The notes below the pieces were generated by a model. That model was not told where the DNA came from, ran no database searches, and was given only the letters and a program-made list of their open reading frames with translations. DNA of 64,000 nucleotides from Marthasterias glacialis (taxonomy: Eukaryota > Echinodermata > Asteroidea > Forcipulatida > Asteriidae). Numbering within the stretch: the first letter of the stretch is position 1; each line of letters opens with the position of its first letter. The DNA lies in the NCBI GenBank assembly GCA_911728455.2, contig OU452219.1, positions 4,400,320 through 4,464,319 of the forward strand. The letters are read 5' to 3'. Shown here in pieces: positions 10,640 to 21,059 of the stretch. The position numbers and the translations under genes are program-made.

Positions 10640-10900
10640 TAAATAAATTTGAAAGCTCATTCATTATAAAGTCCATACCACTTCCCAATTCTTTACTTTA
10701 ATAAATACTTTTGTCCAAAATTGGGTCAAAGCTGAGGGAACAGCACTTGAAGACCCTGCTTTACACCGATGTTTTATTTTGATTGATGCAATTGCAATCG
10801 AAATCAGCCCATTATAAACACGCACAAAATCCCAGAAAAAAACAAAACAAAGACCATTTTCACCAAAATGTGAGCACCATATTTGATTAAATTTACACAG
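10640..10900. mobile_element. decayed copy of the TTAA MITE family seen at 18959
   Basis: It shares an ordered series of blocks with 18959-19318: GAAAGCTCATTCATTAT, AAAGTCCATACCA, CTTGAAGACCCTG and GCACAAAATCCCAG. The terminal repeats are not clear. Confidence 0.4.
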
Positions 10901-11176
10901 TTTGATTGTATGAACTGATTAAGTTTTTTTATTCAAAACTAGGCTTACTTTATCAACCATTTCACGAACCTTCGTTCTGGCAGTAAACATGTACTTCAAG
11001 AAATAAAATCTTAGTCTTCGAGGGACAGATCATTCGCTGTTGCCACACTACGTCTATTTATGGAACCAAATTCCTTGACACAAACTACTTAGTCTTTTCA
11101 AAAGAGTTCTCAAAACGCCCCAAGTCAAAAAACAATGGCCCCAACCCCCATCGTCACCGCTGCATATTTCTCTTAA

Positions 11177-11534
11177 AACCCCAGCTCAACATTGGTAAGA
11201 AGAAAAACAAATATTCACAGATTTACATATACCTCACATGGTATAAGGATAATGATGGTAGAAAACTTTCCTTGAAATATTTCTGCCTGAAGTGTTATCC
11301 TTTATTTTACATAGTAAATTAAAATATGATCCAAAATTCATTTTCGTCTCAGTGAGATGAAAACTCTGCCTATAGGAATGCTGACAAAAATGTTGAATGC
11401 ATTTTTACCTTTTCTCGCAAAAGACAACAATGAAATTAGCTGAAATTTCCACAATTTGGTTTTATTACAAATATCTTGATTTGTGCAAGGAATGGAAGCA
11501 TCTACAGTCTGTTTACCAATGTTGAGCTGGGGCT
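11177..11534. mobile_element. TTAA MITE family A (copy 1)
   Basis: Terminal repeats A(A/G)CCCCAGCTCAACATTGG at the left and the complement ending GAGCTGGGGCT at the right, flanked by TTAA at 11173-11176 and 11535-11538. The body includes CTTGAAATATTTCTGCCTGA and AAACTCTGCCTATAGGAA, found again at 31608, 53921 and 54246. It is non-coding. TTAA flanks suggest mobilisation by a piggyBac-like transposase; a TA duplication inside the same letters cannot be excluded. Confidence 0.85.
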
Positions 11535-11583
11535 TTAATTGTTAATGATAATAGTTTAAGCTAAGGTTCACGGTATTCTAACA

Positions 11584-13000
11584 TTACTTTATGTTCTCAA
11601 CAACCAGTGTTGAAGGATTATGAAGATTTGAAATTTGTACTATTTTTAAAGTATTTTGATCATTAACTTTACATGAATACATTGATACCCATTTGTTGTT
11701 CACAGTCTTTGGTTTTGTTTGCTTGTCTTCGTCTGTTGGCCTTGTTGTTTCTGTGTTCTCAAACTCACTTTGGGCAGTTGATTTGTTTTGCTTTTTCTTT
11801 TGTTGAACAAATTGTTCAGCTATTTGTTTTGAAACTTTGTACTGCCTTCTTACTGCCATTTACATTTTACATTCTAGATGTTTTATCTTTTTAAGGTTAA
11901 TGTTTCTAAAGTTTTTTTCTGTGGTGTCCATTTTTTTGTGTTTTATGAGAAATTGCCAAATTAATAATAATAATAATTAAGCTATCTTGGTTAATATAAC
12001 TATCCTGGGAAAACTTCATTAGTGTTATTAAAAAACGACTCTGTGTTGACCTTTTATCAACTGGGCTTTTGTCCAGTCCATCCGTATAACAATCCCTTGG
12101 TATTTCATTCAGATTCAATTCAGCATAACATTCTAAAGCATGTCACATTCATCTGCGGGTGAAGTGTGCACAGAATCAATGTCATTGTCAGATTTTTGTT
12201 TGTTTGTACATGATGCAAAGCTTGGATAACAGTATTACACCGGCGATAAGCATCCATGCCTTCATACGAACCCATAAACGTTCTGTTTGCAGATTTCCCG
12301 TACGTCGCAGCTACAGGAGAATACATTTAGGTTGATTGACCCAGTGGTGCACTAAAGCTTGCTTTCATCACCACCAGACCAACACAAGCCCCCAACTTTA
12401 TTTGTTTATATTTCAAGTGCATTGTCAATATGTGTGGTGGTATACAACAGACGAGACAACTTCATCACCGCAGGCTCAATAGATGCGCTTTCACAGCATT
12501 CAACCACTGCCGACAGATTGCTCGTAAGTTGATGTATTTTAATTTCTACATTTTTATACTGTTTGATCAATGAGCTTGCCATGGTTTCATATTTTGTCAC
12601 ATTCACCAATTTGTAACATCATCTGGTGTGGGGTGATTTTCTTTAGAACTTCACCTCCAAAACAGACTGGAGTTACCCACTATGCTAAATATTGACATTA
12701 CCCTACCAATTTAGTTGCAGATTTGATTGAGGTCAGCAGATTGTATCCACTGACTCGTTGGGTGTAACTTTTAGGTAGAATTTAGGGGGCTGTCCCAAAG
12801 ATAGAAAATGTTTCCACACTGAGGTTAAAAAAGACTCTGGAAAGTTTATGTCCAGACAAACTGGTGTAACAAAACTTCTGTATCGTGATCTTTCCGTGAG
12901 ATGAAAAGAAAGTTGATCACTCCACAAGTACTGACAAATCTATATCTACACTCACTGGGATAGATTCTGAAGTTTGTGTTGACACAGTTTGGCCAAATCC
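11584..13000 (-). pseudogene. broken protein-coding relic, unknown family
   Basis: Several - strand segments with protein-like composition follow one another in order but in different frames: SDQLSFHLTERSRYRSFV (12927-12733), KYETMASSLIKQYKNVEI and SNLSAVVECCESASIEP (12609-12406), FMGSYEGMDAYRRC (about 12290-12240), PRDCYTDGLDKSPVDK (12118 to about 12000), then a 91-codon frame from ATG 11859 to the stop at 11584 (MAVRRQYKVSKQIAEQFVQQ). Gaps between pieces are short and mostly lack good splice sites, so a decayed retrocopy or dead gene fits better than a working gene, though sequencing errors in A runs could mimic it. I do not recognise the protein. A family A MITE lies just beyond its 3' end. 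Confidence 0.4.
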
Positions 13001-13009
13001 AAAATTGCT

Positions 13010-13140
13010 TAGCACTAAAAAAAATGTTGCTTAGCAGAAACACATCTTCAGCCTAAATGCCACATAATTAACATTGCTATGCCTGGTGCCCTGCTAATTT
13101 GTTGCTTAGCAAATAAGTTTGCTAAGCAATATTGCCCGCT
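13010..13140. repeat. TGCTTAGC-rich repeat debris
   Basis: TTGCTTAGCA occurs four times within about 130 bp (both orientations as GCTAAGCAA). It resembles the GCTTAAGC-rich MITE at 13404 and is probably an older fragment of that class. Confidence 0.45.
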
Positions 13141-13385
13141 TAGGCCTAACGGCTCAATGAACTGGTGCCTCCTGAACCAGTTCCCCACTGATGCGGGGCC
13201 TTACTGCAGCAGCCCATACATGTGGGGTTATTCCCCATCCCCGCTTTGTGACTGTGGGAACCCCAGATGATGCCCCATATGTTTGCCGACTGCCCACACT
13301 TTTGTCTTAATGGTGGCAACCCAGTCCTTCATCAGGCTGAGGACATGGGCTCCACTTCGTAGAGCTGCTTAATGGCCAAGTTTGT
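13140..13385 (+). mobile_element. LINE fragment, C-terminal end of reverse transcriptase ORF
   Basis: The translation runs LNQFPTDAGPYCSS, then MWGYSPSPLCDCGNP, then in a neighbouring frame MPHMFADCPHF and LHQAEDMGST. This matches the conserved C-terminus of many invertebrate LINE pol proteins (LNRFRTG...W......CDCG...M.H....CP......LH.AD). Only the last 80 or so codons survive, with a frame change after the CDCG motif and a stop near the end, so it is a dead 5'-truncated copy. Confidence 0.6.
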
Positions 13386-13403
13386 GCTTACTGTGCGATC
13401 TTC

Positions 13404-13623
13404 AATTTCATAGCGCTGCTAACCGTAAGCACACAAAAAAGCATGCTAACCTTCCGGTGCTTACTGTAGGAAAATGAATGACGTAACAATGCAAATCCAT
13501 GGTGAACGCGCAAGCTGGCCGCCTAATTTTCTTGCTAACCTGTGAAATACGCTTACGCTTAAGCAAATTTTTCTGCTATAGTTAGCACAAAAAATTGCTT
13601 ACCTTTAAGCAGCGCCGTCAATT
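13404..13623. mobile_element. MITE with GCGCTGCTTAA-type terminal repeats
   Basis: The ends AATTTCATAGCGCTGCTAAC at 13404 and the complement of AATTGACGGCGCTGCTTAAA at 13623 pair over about 28 bp. The interior repeats GCTTAC, GCTAAC and GCTTAAGC blocks. It is non-coding. Confidence 0.65.
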
Positions 13624-14450
13624 GGCTTACGGACTTTATCAAAAATATCGAAGTAGCAAATGACATCATCATCATCATCTAAGGAGCTGGGCCCACAGTC
13701 AAGAGTTGTAACTATACAAGATTTGGCTTTGCACTCAAATCTTTTACATACCAGCCAAAGTACCCTTGTCTGTGAATTGTGTGTAACGACAGGATTCCTG
13801 TTGATTTATGCTTGGCAGAGAAAATGTGCTTGCAATGTTCTTGGTTAGCAGAACGGTCAGAGGAAGGGGAGAGGCCATGTCACCCTTAAAGGGAGCTATT
13901 TTGCCCCCACACTTTCTACGGAGCTGCTGAAACAATTTCTTAACAAATAAAAGGAGGACATTTTGTGGCCATGGGAGTGATCTAATATTATTTTGTGTCC
14001 CCCTTTTTTTTAAGTGTTCCGCTGTTGCAAGTATAACAGTTTAATACAATTGGGTTCCTTGCCATTACAACAAAGTTTAATTGAAACTAAGCTAAGGTGA
14101 TCTGTTTTATCTCTTTAAGATTCGAAATTGACAAAAAGTCTACCAGGTTAGACTTGAGTATTTTATGGAATATACAGTAAGATGGAGAATTAATGAAGTG
14201 TGTGCCGTAATAATGTGCAATTTTGTTTCAATTCAATCTTCCAGTTTTGTCACAAAATGAGACAATTGTGGATCTTACTGAAGGTTTTCTTTATAACCGA
14301 AAAGGAACAGTAGTACAACAAATTAACTCAACTAAAAGAACCTGGCCGTAAGAGTTATAATTTAACATCTCATAAAATATCACTTTTTATAAACTTTTTT
14401 GTCAACAAGTCCTTGTGAGCTATGCACAAATGCCAACTCACAGACAACCA

Positions 14451-14600
14451 GGGCTCGATTTCACAAAGCTCTAAGGTTCATCTTAAGATGAGTTGTCTCA
14501 TAATGTCACAGTGATTTGTATTGTGACATCACAATTTGCTCATCAACTAAGATTGATACACATCTTAAGATCAATCTCAGCTCTTTGTGAAATTGAGCCC
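14451..14600. mobile_element. hairpin MITE, GGGCTCGATTTCACAAAGCT ends
   Basis: The left end GGGCTCGATTTCACAAAGCT pairs with the complementary right end AGCTCTTTGTGAAATTGAGC. Inside, ATCTTAAGAT and TGTGACATCACA blocks give further pairing. It is immediately followed by a second hairpin element of related design. Confidence 0.75.
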
Positions 14601-14716
14601 AGGGGTGGATTTCTCAAAACTAGTCCTAGCTTATGACTAGTCCTACAACTTAGGACTAGTTACTCGTCCTCATTCAAGATAAGACTAGTCCTACTGCTTT
14701 GTGAAATCCACGCCAG
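14601..14716. mobile_element. hairpin MITE with ACTAGTCCTA repeats
   Basis: GGTGGATTTCTCAAAACTAG at the left pairs with TAGTCCTACTGCTTTGTGAA...ATCCACGCC at the right. ACTAGTCCTA-type decamers occur four times in both orientations. The outer ends (GTGGATTT(C)TCAAA) resemble those of the preceding element, so the two are relatives placed side by side. Confidence 0.7.
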
Positions 14717-14719
14717 GTC

Positions 14720-16120
14720 CAGGCAACCTCTAGGAAGAAAAACAAATTATATTTAGATTTTCACATAATTGACTTGTTGGCCTAGTAAGACACCGACTAT
14801 GACAAATATGTGTTCTTCTATTAACATATTCATTTTTGGTTGTATATTTGTCATTCCTTTGGCAGACCCAATCCCAGAACAATTGTTTTGTGGAATAGCT
14901 CAGGAAACATTATGTAATGCATGTGATGTCACGTTGAGAATCAAGCCATGTTAGCAAGTGACCTATTTTTGTGGGCGTTCCTGAAGACTGTTATTTTTTT
15001 TTAAGAAAACAAATTATGCAAAAATACACAGAAATGCAAAAAATGATTTCTTACAAGTGAATCGTTTTATAAAAATTATAAGGTGTAACATAAAAGCATG
15101 AATACTTTTTATTTCAGTGAACCTTTAAATAATTTCCAATAGCAGTTCTGTCTGGGAACTATACTGGGATGGTACATCAGGTGCTGTCGTGCAAGTAAAA
15201 AGTAAAGTTACACATTGTAGTTAACAGTAGCCTGGAGCCAGCTAGCACCAGGCATAAGTAACCTTTAGTTGCTGTAATAAAACTTTAAGAGATTAGGGCC
15301 TAGTTGTTAAAGTTATGTGGCCTGATTTCCGCTGATGGAAACTTTTCCAAAGAATGTTTTTCTCTGAACGGATTTTGACAGATGATGCTGTTTCAAAACT
15401 AAAAAACATACACACAATTTTGCATATGCCACCGACAAGGCACAAAATATATGTAACGCAAAAAATTATTCGCACATGGCTGATGGACATGAGATAATGT
15501 TGAGATCGAACAATAATTTGTTTTTAATTAGCTACCACTTATTAATCTGCAGATTTTTTTTGTGCAGCACCTTAAATGAAAGCTTATTTAAAACTTTCCT
15601 GTATCTATAAAATAGCTATTTAAAATTTAAATGTAAATTTTTGGGTCAAATTGCCCAAAAATTGGAACAAGCATCATTTGAAAATGGATACACATGATTT
15701 CATATGTATTGCTGTACTGTGTATTTATACGGGTTTCAATATTGTTGTTCTTAAATGTTTTTTTTTAATGTGGCTTCTTGTTGTCAGTTTGTAAATAAAT
15801 GTTTTTCCTCTACCTATATCTTCCTGGAAACAAGACCAATCAAGGATCAGCTGTTTCAGAATCCCAACTACTTTTAAGGTTTTTTTTCCTTCAATTTTAT
15901 TCGTTTTCTCCCAGTGAAAGTCCGATGTTTAGTTGGTTTCGTGTCTGTCTTTCTGCTGCAACAAAATTGTGGAGGATTTTCACCAGGTCCCAGTTTACCC
16001 ACCAATGGGGATGATGTTGAGCATGGTGGAACATATACCAGATCCAGCTGACATTTCACACTACTAAAGTGAGGTATGTTTTTTTTCATTTCTTAATTCT
16101 GGTTATGAAGCCAAGGATTT
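14720..16120. other. non-coding; nothing recognised
   Basis: AT-rich sequence with random short frames. No repeat family member or splice-bounded exon was recognised. Confidence 0.4.
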
Positions 16121-16129
16121 TCAGAAAAG

Positions 16130-16317
16130 CGAACTTAATCACTATACTAGCCAAGAACCCCATGGACAGAAGACAAGGAAGAAGTTTTTAGTTTTAGATG
16201 TGGGAGGAAAACCCAAGAGAATCATTCCAGGAGGAAACCCATGCAATCAGGTGGGAACTGAAAAACCCAATCAACATAACGCCCCCAATGGGATTCGAAC
16301 CGGGGTCCTAGAGATGG
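16130..16317 (-). repeat. SINE family with CAGACCGGAG-type core, fragment
   Basis: On the - strand it has a B-box-like GGTTCGAATCCC followed downstream by TTTTCAGTTCCCACCTGATT and a tail with GAGGAAAACC in reverse. The same order appears at 33040, 34790 (+) and 46080 (-). Confidence 0.5.
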
Positions 16318-16658
16318 GAGGCAAGAAAATAATAAAATAATGAGTTCTTTTATAGCATATTTTACAATAACGTATCAATGCACTGTACATTAGTGTCCAG
16401 GTCAGTGGGCCACCAACATTCCAGTAATCTTTCTCAGCTCCCTGGGGAGTATACAGCCCCGAGCTGCCGTGGCTTTTTAAACACAACATCAACCTCTACC
16501 CCCGTAGGTACCCATTTATACCCCTGGGTGAAGAGAAGCAATTGTATTTAAGCATCTTGCTCAAGGACACAAGTGTCATGACCAGGATTCGAACCCACAC
16601 CCCGACGACTACCAGAACTTGAGACCGGTGCATTAGACCACTAGGCAATGACACGCTA
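16318..16658 (-). repeat. tRNA-derived SINE, GTCCTTGAGCAAG family
   Basis: The - strand head TAGCGTGTCATTGCCTAGTG is tRNA-like. The B-box GGTTCGAATCC is followed by TGTCCTTGAGCAAGATGCTT, a core shared with copies at 23720, 42005 and 49909. The tail GGGGCTGTATACTCCCCAGG and an AT-rich end make this close to full length. Confidence 0.7.
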
Positions 16659-16999
16659 CCACGAAAGATACCACTATGCCAAACCCAACCACCCATGTTA
16701 AGATTAGTCGTCTCATTCCATAAAGGAATCATTACGGAGATATATATAGTGTTTGAAGTGTATTCAGATATATCCTGAAGACTGTTCTTACATTGCTCAA
16801 CTACCTGTATCTTTGTCATGTGTTAAATTGCAGTCAGTTACGGAACCAGACTACGTGTATTTTGGATTCTGTCCTTAGGTTAGTTAATGTTAGTGAAATG
16901 TTTAATCTCAAGAGGAAGCACAAATTGAGGGAAAATGCCAGTGAGAGAGAGAAAAAAAAATCCCCCTGGAAAATCCCAAATCGCAGTTAATTGTTGCAT

Positions 17000-18950
17000 T
17001 ACTGTGTCATCTTATGAATCATGATTTTCCAAAATTATGGACCAAATCTGGAAGTGAGTTCATGGATTGGGTCAGAAAGTAGTTAAGGATAGAGTATCAC
17101 CATTTCTGTTTCCTCGTTTCCAATCAAGACGACAAGTAATTTTCCTGAGCCTTCCTCAATCACCGCTGACAATCCTGCAGTTTACATTTAACCCCCTCCC
17201 CCCTCCATCCAATCCATGTCGCTTTCTACGTAGTCAAATGGTATCCAGAACCTAAGATAAATTCTGGTAAGTGCAGGTGTAAAAACTGATCAATTACCAG
17301 TCAATTGGGCAGAAGAGTTGTTCCAATTGACTCAGTTCTTGATCATTGAAGTGCTAATACTGACCAAGGCTTGAGTCAATCAAGGCCTGCAAAGAAGCGT
17401 TCCATAGCAAGTCATCTGACTCACCCCCCCCCCACCTCCTCCCCACGGCCATAGCAATTGCTCTCCGTTTACCGACTCCTATTATTTGAATCCACTGGTG
17501 TATTTGTTCCTCGTGATATTTATTAATTATTTGATTTCCTTTAATCAGTAACGGACCCAACAATGTACAGAATTTCCCACCATGGAAACTCAAGTATTTA
17601 TATATGCCGACATCTAATGGGTAGGTCTGATACACTGTCAATAAGACAGACATCAGAAGTGATTGAATTGTGCCACGCGCAGCATCCTTTACGACACTGC
17701 CATTATTACTTTGGGAAACAGTAATAATGTTTTCTACTCTGGATGTTTTACTTCCTTCAAAAAAACAAAAAAAAACGAAGAAGAAGACGAAGAAAAATTG
17801 GGATGTAATTTTCTGTGTATCATTGCTTTTAGTGAAATGGAGCATCGGTGTTAAATTGATTATCGTTGGGTGTCCCTATTGGACTTGGTAATTGATAGGC
17901 AACATGGCTTTATGTAATTTCTGCCGTGTCTCTGGCGTTGGCTTGTGTCAAGTGCTCAGGCCGCGCTTGTCAAATTGGTTTTGATTTTGTTACTCTTAGT
18001 GTCTGAGATAAAGACTTGTCAGTTTTGGGTGGCACTACAAGAGAGCACCCTAGCTGTCTGACTGTGGGTCGGCAGAGGTGTTAGATGTTGGGACGATGGA
18101 AATTTCAGAGTGTGAATTTGTTTTTGTTCCTGTGGTTTTTTTCTCTTTTTGACCGGTAATTTCCCCCAAATATTTCAGACAACTGTCTGCCGAGAATGTA
18201 GCGAGAGTGAGAAGTTACATTTATTTCAATACAAGCTTTGGCGTTTCCGTGATAGGGAGTCTGATGTGTCCAGCTCATATCAATCTATTTATGGCCAAAA
18301 CTGCACCTATTTATTTTACTTGGTTTGACTAAATTTTGCGCGTTGTGTGATTGTAACAAAATGTTATACATTTGCACGCGCAAACTTTGTGGAAGGGAGC
18401 GTGTTCCGTACATTATAGCATACACACACTACACATAACTTGAATGCTTAACGATGTATGTAAGCGAGATTATGATTGGCGATCATCGTCTTCAATCCTA
18501 AAAGTACAAGCCTTAACAAGGCCCAATCAGAAAAAGTTTTAGATAATTAGTTAGACCAGAACCTTCCTCTAACAACACTTTTTTAACAAGGTCACATGGT
18601 GACGCTGTTTTACGGTGGGTTGAAGAGACTCAGGTTTACTGAAAACTGCAATTCAACACACAAAATAGGGATAAATTCTGCTAAAACAACAATTATAAAT
18701 CCTAAAAAAATACAGCCTTTTTCTCAAAAATCAATTTTTTATACAAAATTATTTGTATTGTCTTCCTTATATTTTTTCAAGAAGTCAAAGCGATGCTCCT
18801 CTTTTTAGTTGTGTACAAAAAATGACATCAAGGCACAGTTTTTGACGGCAATTCCCACAGCAGAAAATCAGTGACTGTGTGAACGCTTGAAAATGGGCGC
18901 TTACCAATTGACATGTAAAGTTGTTCACGTTTCAGTTGGCCGTTACTACA
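17000..18950. other. non-coding; nothing recognised
   Basis: It contains C-tracts, an A-rich purine run near 17760 and long random open frames on the - strand with no family resemblance. I see no supported gene. Confidence 0.4.
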
Positions 18951-18958
18951 AGCATTAA

Positions 18959-19318
18959 AGGTACAATACAGGATTGGTATTCAGCCAACCAATTTTTAAT
19001 TGTAATCAGTCTGAAAACTTACGCATTATGAAATTCATACCAGTACCAATCTTCCATAGAAATATTTCTGTCTGAAATACTGTCAAAGTCAAGAAAATAG
19101 AATTTGAAGACCCTGATTTTAATTTTGGTTGTTAACAATCAAAATTAAGGAGAATGTGTTTACATTCTAAAAAGTGTGCATGGTTTTTCACTATTTTCTC
19201 CTGACTCAGATGATGGAATGAGCCAGAATTTTCACAGGTTTGTTCTTTCATATATACATTCACTCACACAAAGTAAGAACACTGCACTATCTGCTTTACC
19301 AATCCTAAATTTTTACCT
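18959..19318. mobile_element. TTAA MITE family B (copy 1)
   Basis: Left end AGGTACAATACAGGATTGGT and right end ACCAATCCTAAATTTTTACC+T are inverted repeats, flanked by TTAA at 18955-18958 and 19319-19322. Body blocks (TTCATACCAGTACCAAT, AGAAATATTTCTGTCTGAAA, TTTGAAGACCCTG) recur at 36020, 40160 and, decayed, 10640. Confidence 0.85.
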
Positions 19319-19329
19319 TTAAATGAGTC

Positions 19330-20390
19330 CACTTATTTGTGAAATTTGTAAGCAGTGCTTAGTGAGCTGTTAATTTTTACTCTAAAATGTAGTACTCCAA
19401 AGCAAAGACAATACAATAAGAAAATTCAAACAGCGGCGAAACTTTCAAAGGAAATAAGTTGAGGGGGGAGGGGTGCAATGAACCAACCTCTAACAGGCCT
19501 TTTTGCTAACTTTTTTTTCTCAACTAGTCCACTGGGCTAGCTAGCTGAATGTTTAACTAGCCTGCACAAATTTGTACAAGTCCGCTAAGCCACAAATACT
19601 CACAAAACGTTTTTTTGTTGTTGCTTTAATCACATAATGAATATAAAAAAAGATATCATAGACCTGTACATGTCAATTTTTGACCAGCACGTTGGGCTAT
19701 CTAAGAATCAAATCCGATTGGCCCACAGTAAGACTTAACTAGCGTTTGTACTGAGGGCTAGTGTCTAAATCAAGCTCTGCCTGACTTCATAGCATGGCGG
19801 ATAAAGGGAATGTTTAAACATGTTTGTCTAAAGGAGGTGATTCCTAATCACATCCCAAACGGCATAGGTACATTCCACTCTGCTAGTTTAGATCGTCGGT
19901 CAATCCCCATATTTTTTCTCAGTTGTAATAAATAAGGATTAGATTACTACGCAACAAATGTTGTGTGGCCCTCAATTCAAGCTGTGTAACTGGCAATCAG
20001 TACAGATTGGATGTTAACGATGATTCTCTCCTTAAAATATGATAGAAAAGAGGTAAATAAAAGATGAACAGGGAATTCAAAGAGTGCAGTAGATTTTGAT
20101 GTTATTGATAGTGGGAAAGGAGTTAAAGACACTCTTGGTTAGTGGTGCTTCAACCCCCACAGGACGGGCCTGCTGATTTTTGTTCAATTATTTATATTGA
20201 TGTATTTATTTAGTTTGGGAAAGAGTAAATTCCGGCTTTTTAAGACAAATAAAGTTTGGCAAATATAGTGTTGAACCAGACATTTTCTGTCTGTCTTTTT
20301 TATTTATGTATTTATTTATTTAATTATTTATGTATATGTATTATGTTCAACATATGTATTAATATATGTATTTATGTATATTTATGTATT
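19330..20390. other. non-coding; nothing recognised
   Basis: Ordinary AT-rich DNA with no supported exon or repeat boundary. It becomes TATG/TTTA-rich as it approaches the (AT)n tract. Confidence 0.4.
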
Positions 20391-20394
20391 TATG

Positions 20395-20614
<220 letters not shown>

Positions 20615-20927
20615 GGGGGGTGCGCAAGTGGGGGCATACAAATGTGTGGAGATATACACATTTGTCTGCGCATAAGTAGAAAAATAATTTTTGACACATT
20701 GAAATTACTACATAAAAGCTTATAAAATGTAACACTTTGTTCTGGTAATTTTCAACCTCAAAAGTCCATATTTCAAATGGAGGGGATGAACAACAATTGG
20801 GGGCACGTGCACCAGCTGTGGACTTGCATGTAACCTTCCCCATTCTCCCTTTGCTTGTGATCTCAGCATTATTCCTTTGTTTTCCATTACCATTCCCCCC
20901 AATTATCACAACAAATTTACGCCACTG
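20615..20927. mobile_element. hAT-like MITE end, family shared with 59650
   Basis: The segment TACATAAAAGCTTATA...TTCTGGTAATTTT followed by a poly-C/G zone and a right end ACGCCACTG (to 20927) matches 59650-59805 in order. The CACTG terminus is the complement of CAGTG, as in the intact element at 53405. The left end has been replaced by the (AT)n tract. Confidence 0.5.
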
Positions 20928-21030
20928 GTCAGTGGCACATCCAGTGAGGGGGCAGGATGTGAGAGATCAATAGGCTGCCGTGATTGTTTCTTATTGTTCC
21001 AGCACCGAAGTAGGTGAGAGATTTTAGCAT

Positions 21031-21055
21031 GCCATGGCCAATTATCGGCCATGGC
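21031..21055. repeat. small hairpin GCCATGGCC / GGCCATGGC
   Basis: Nine-base perfect arms around a 7-base loop. No terminator or RNA gene context is seen. Confidence 0.5.
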
Positions 21056-21059
21056 TTAT

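Noticed and set aside
17354-17845. A 163-codon - strand open frame
   Set aside because: It starts in poly-T-derived Phe/Val repeats, spans a C-tract giving Gly/Arg runs, has no family resemblance and no splice or promoter context.
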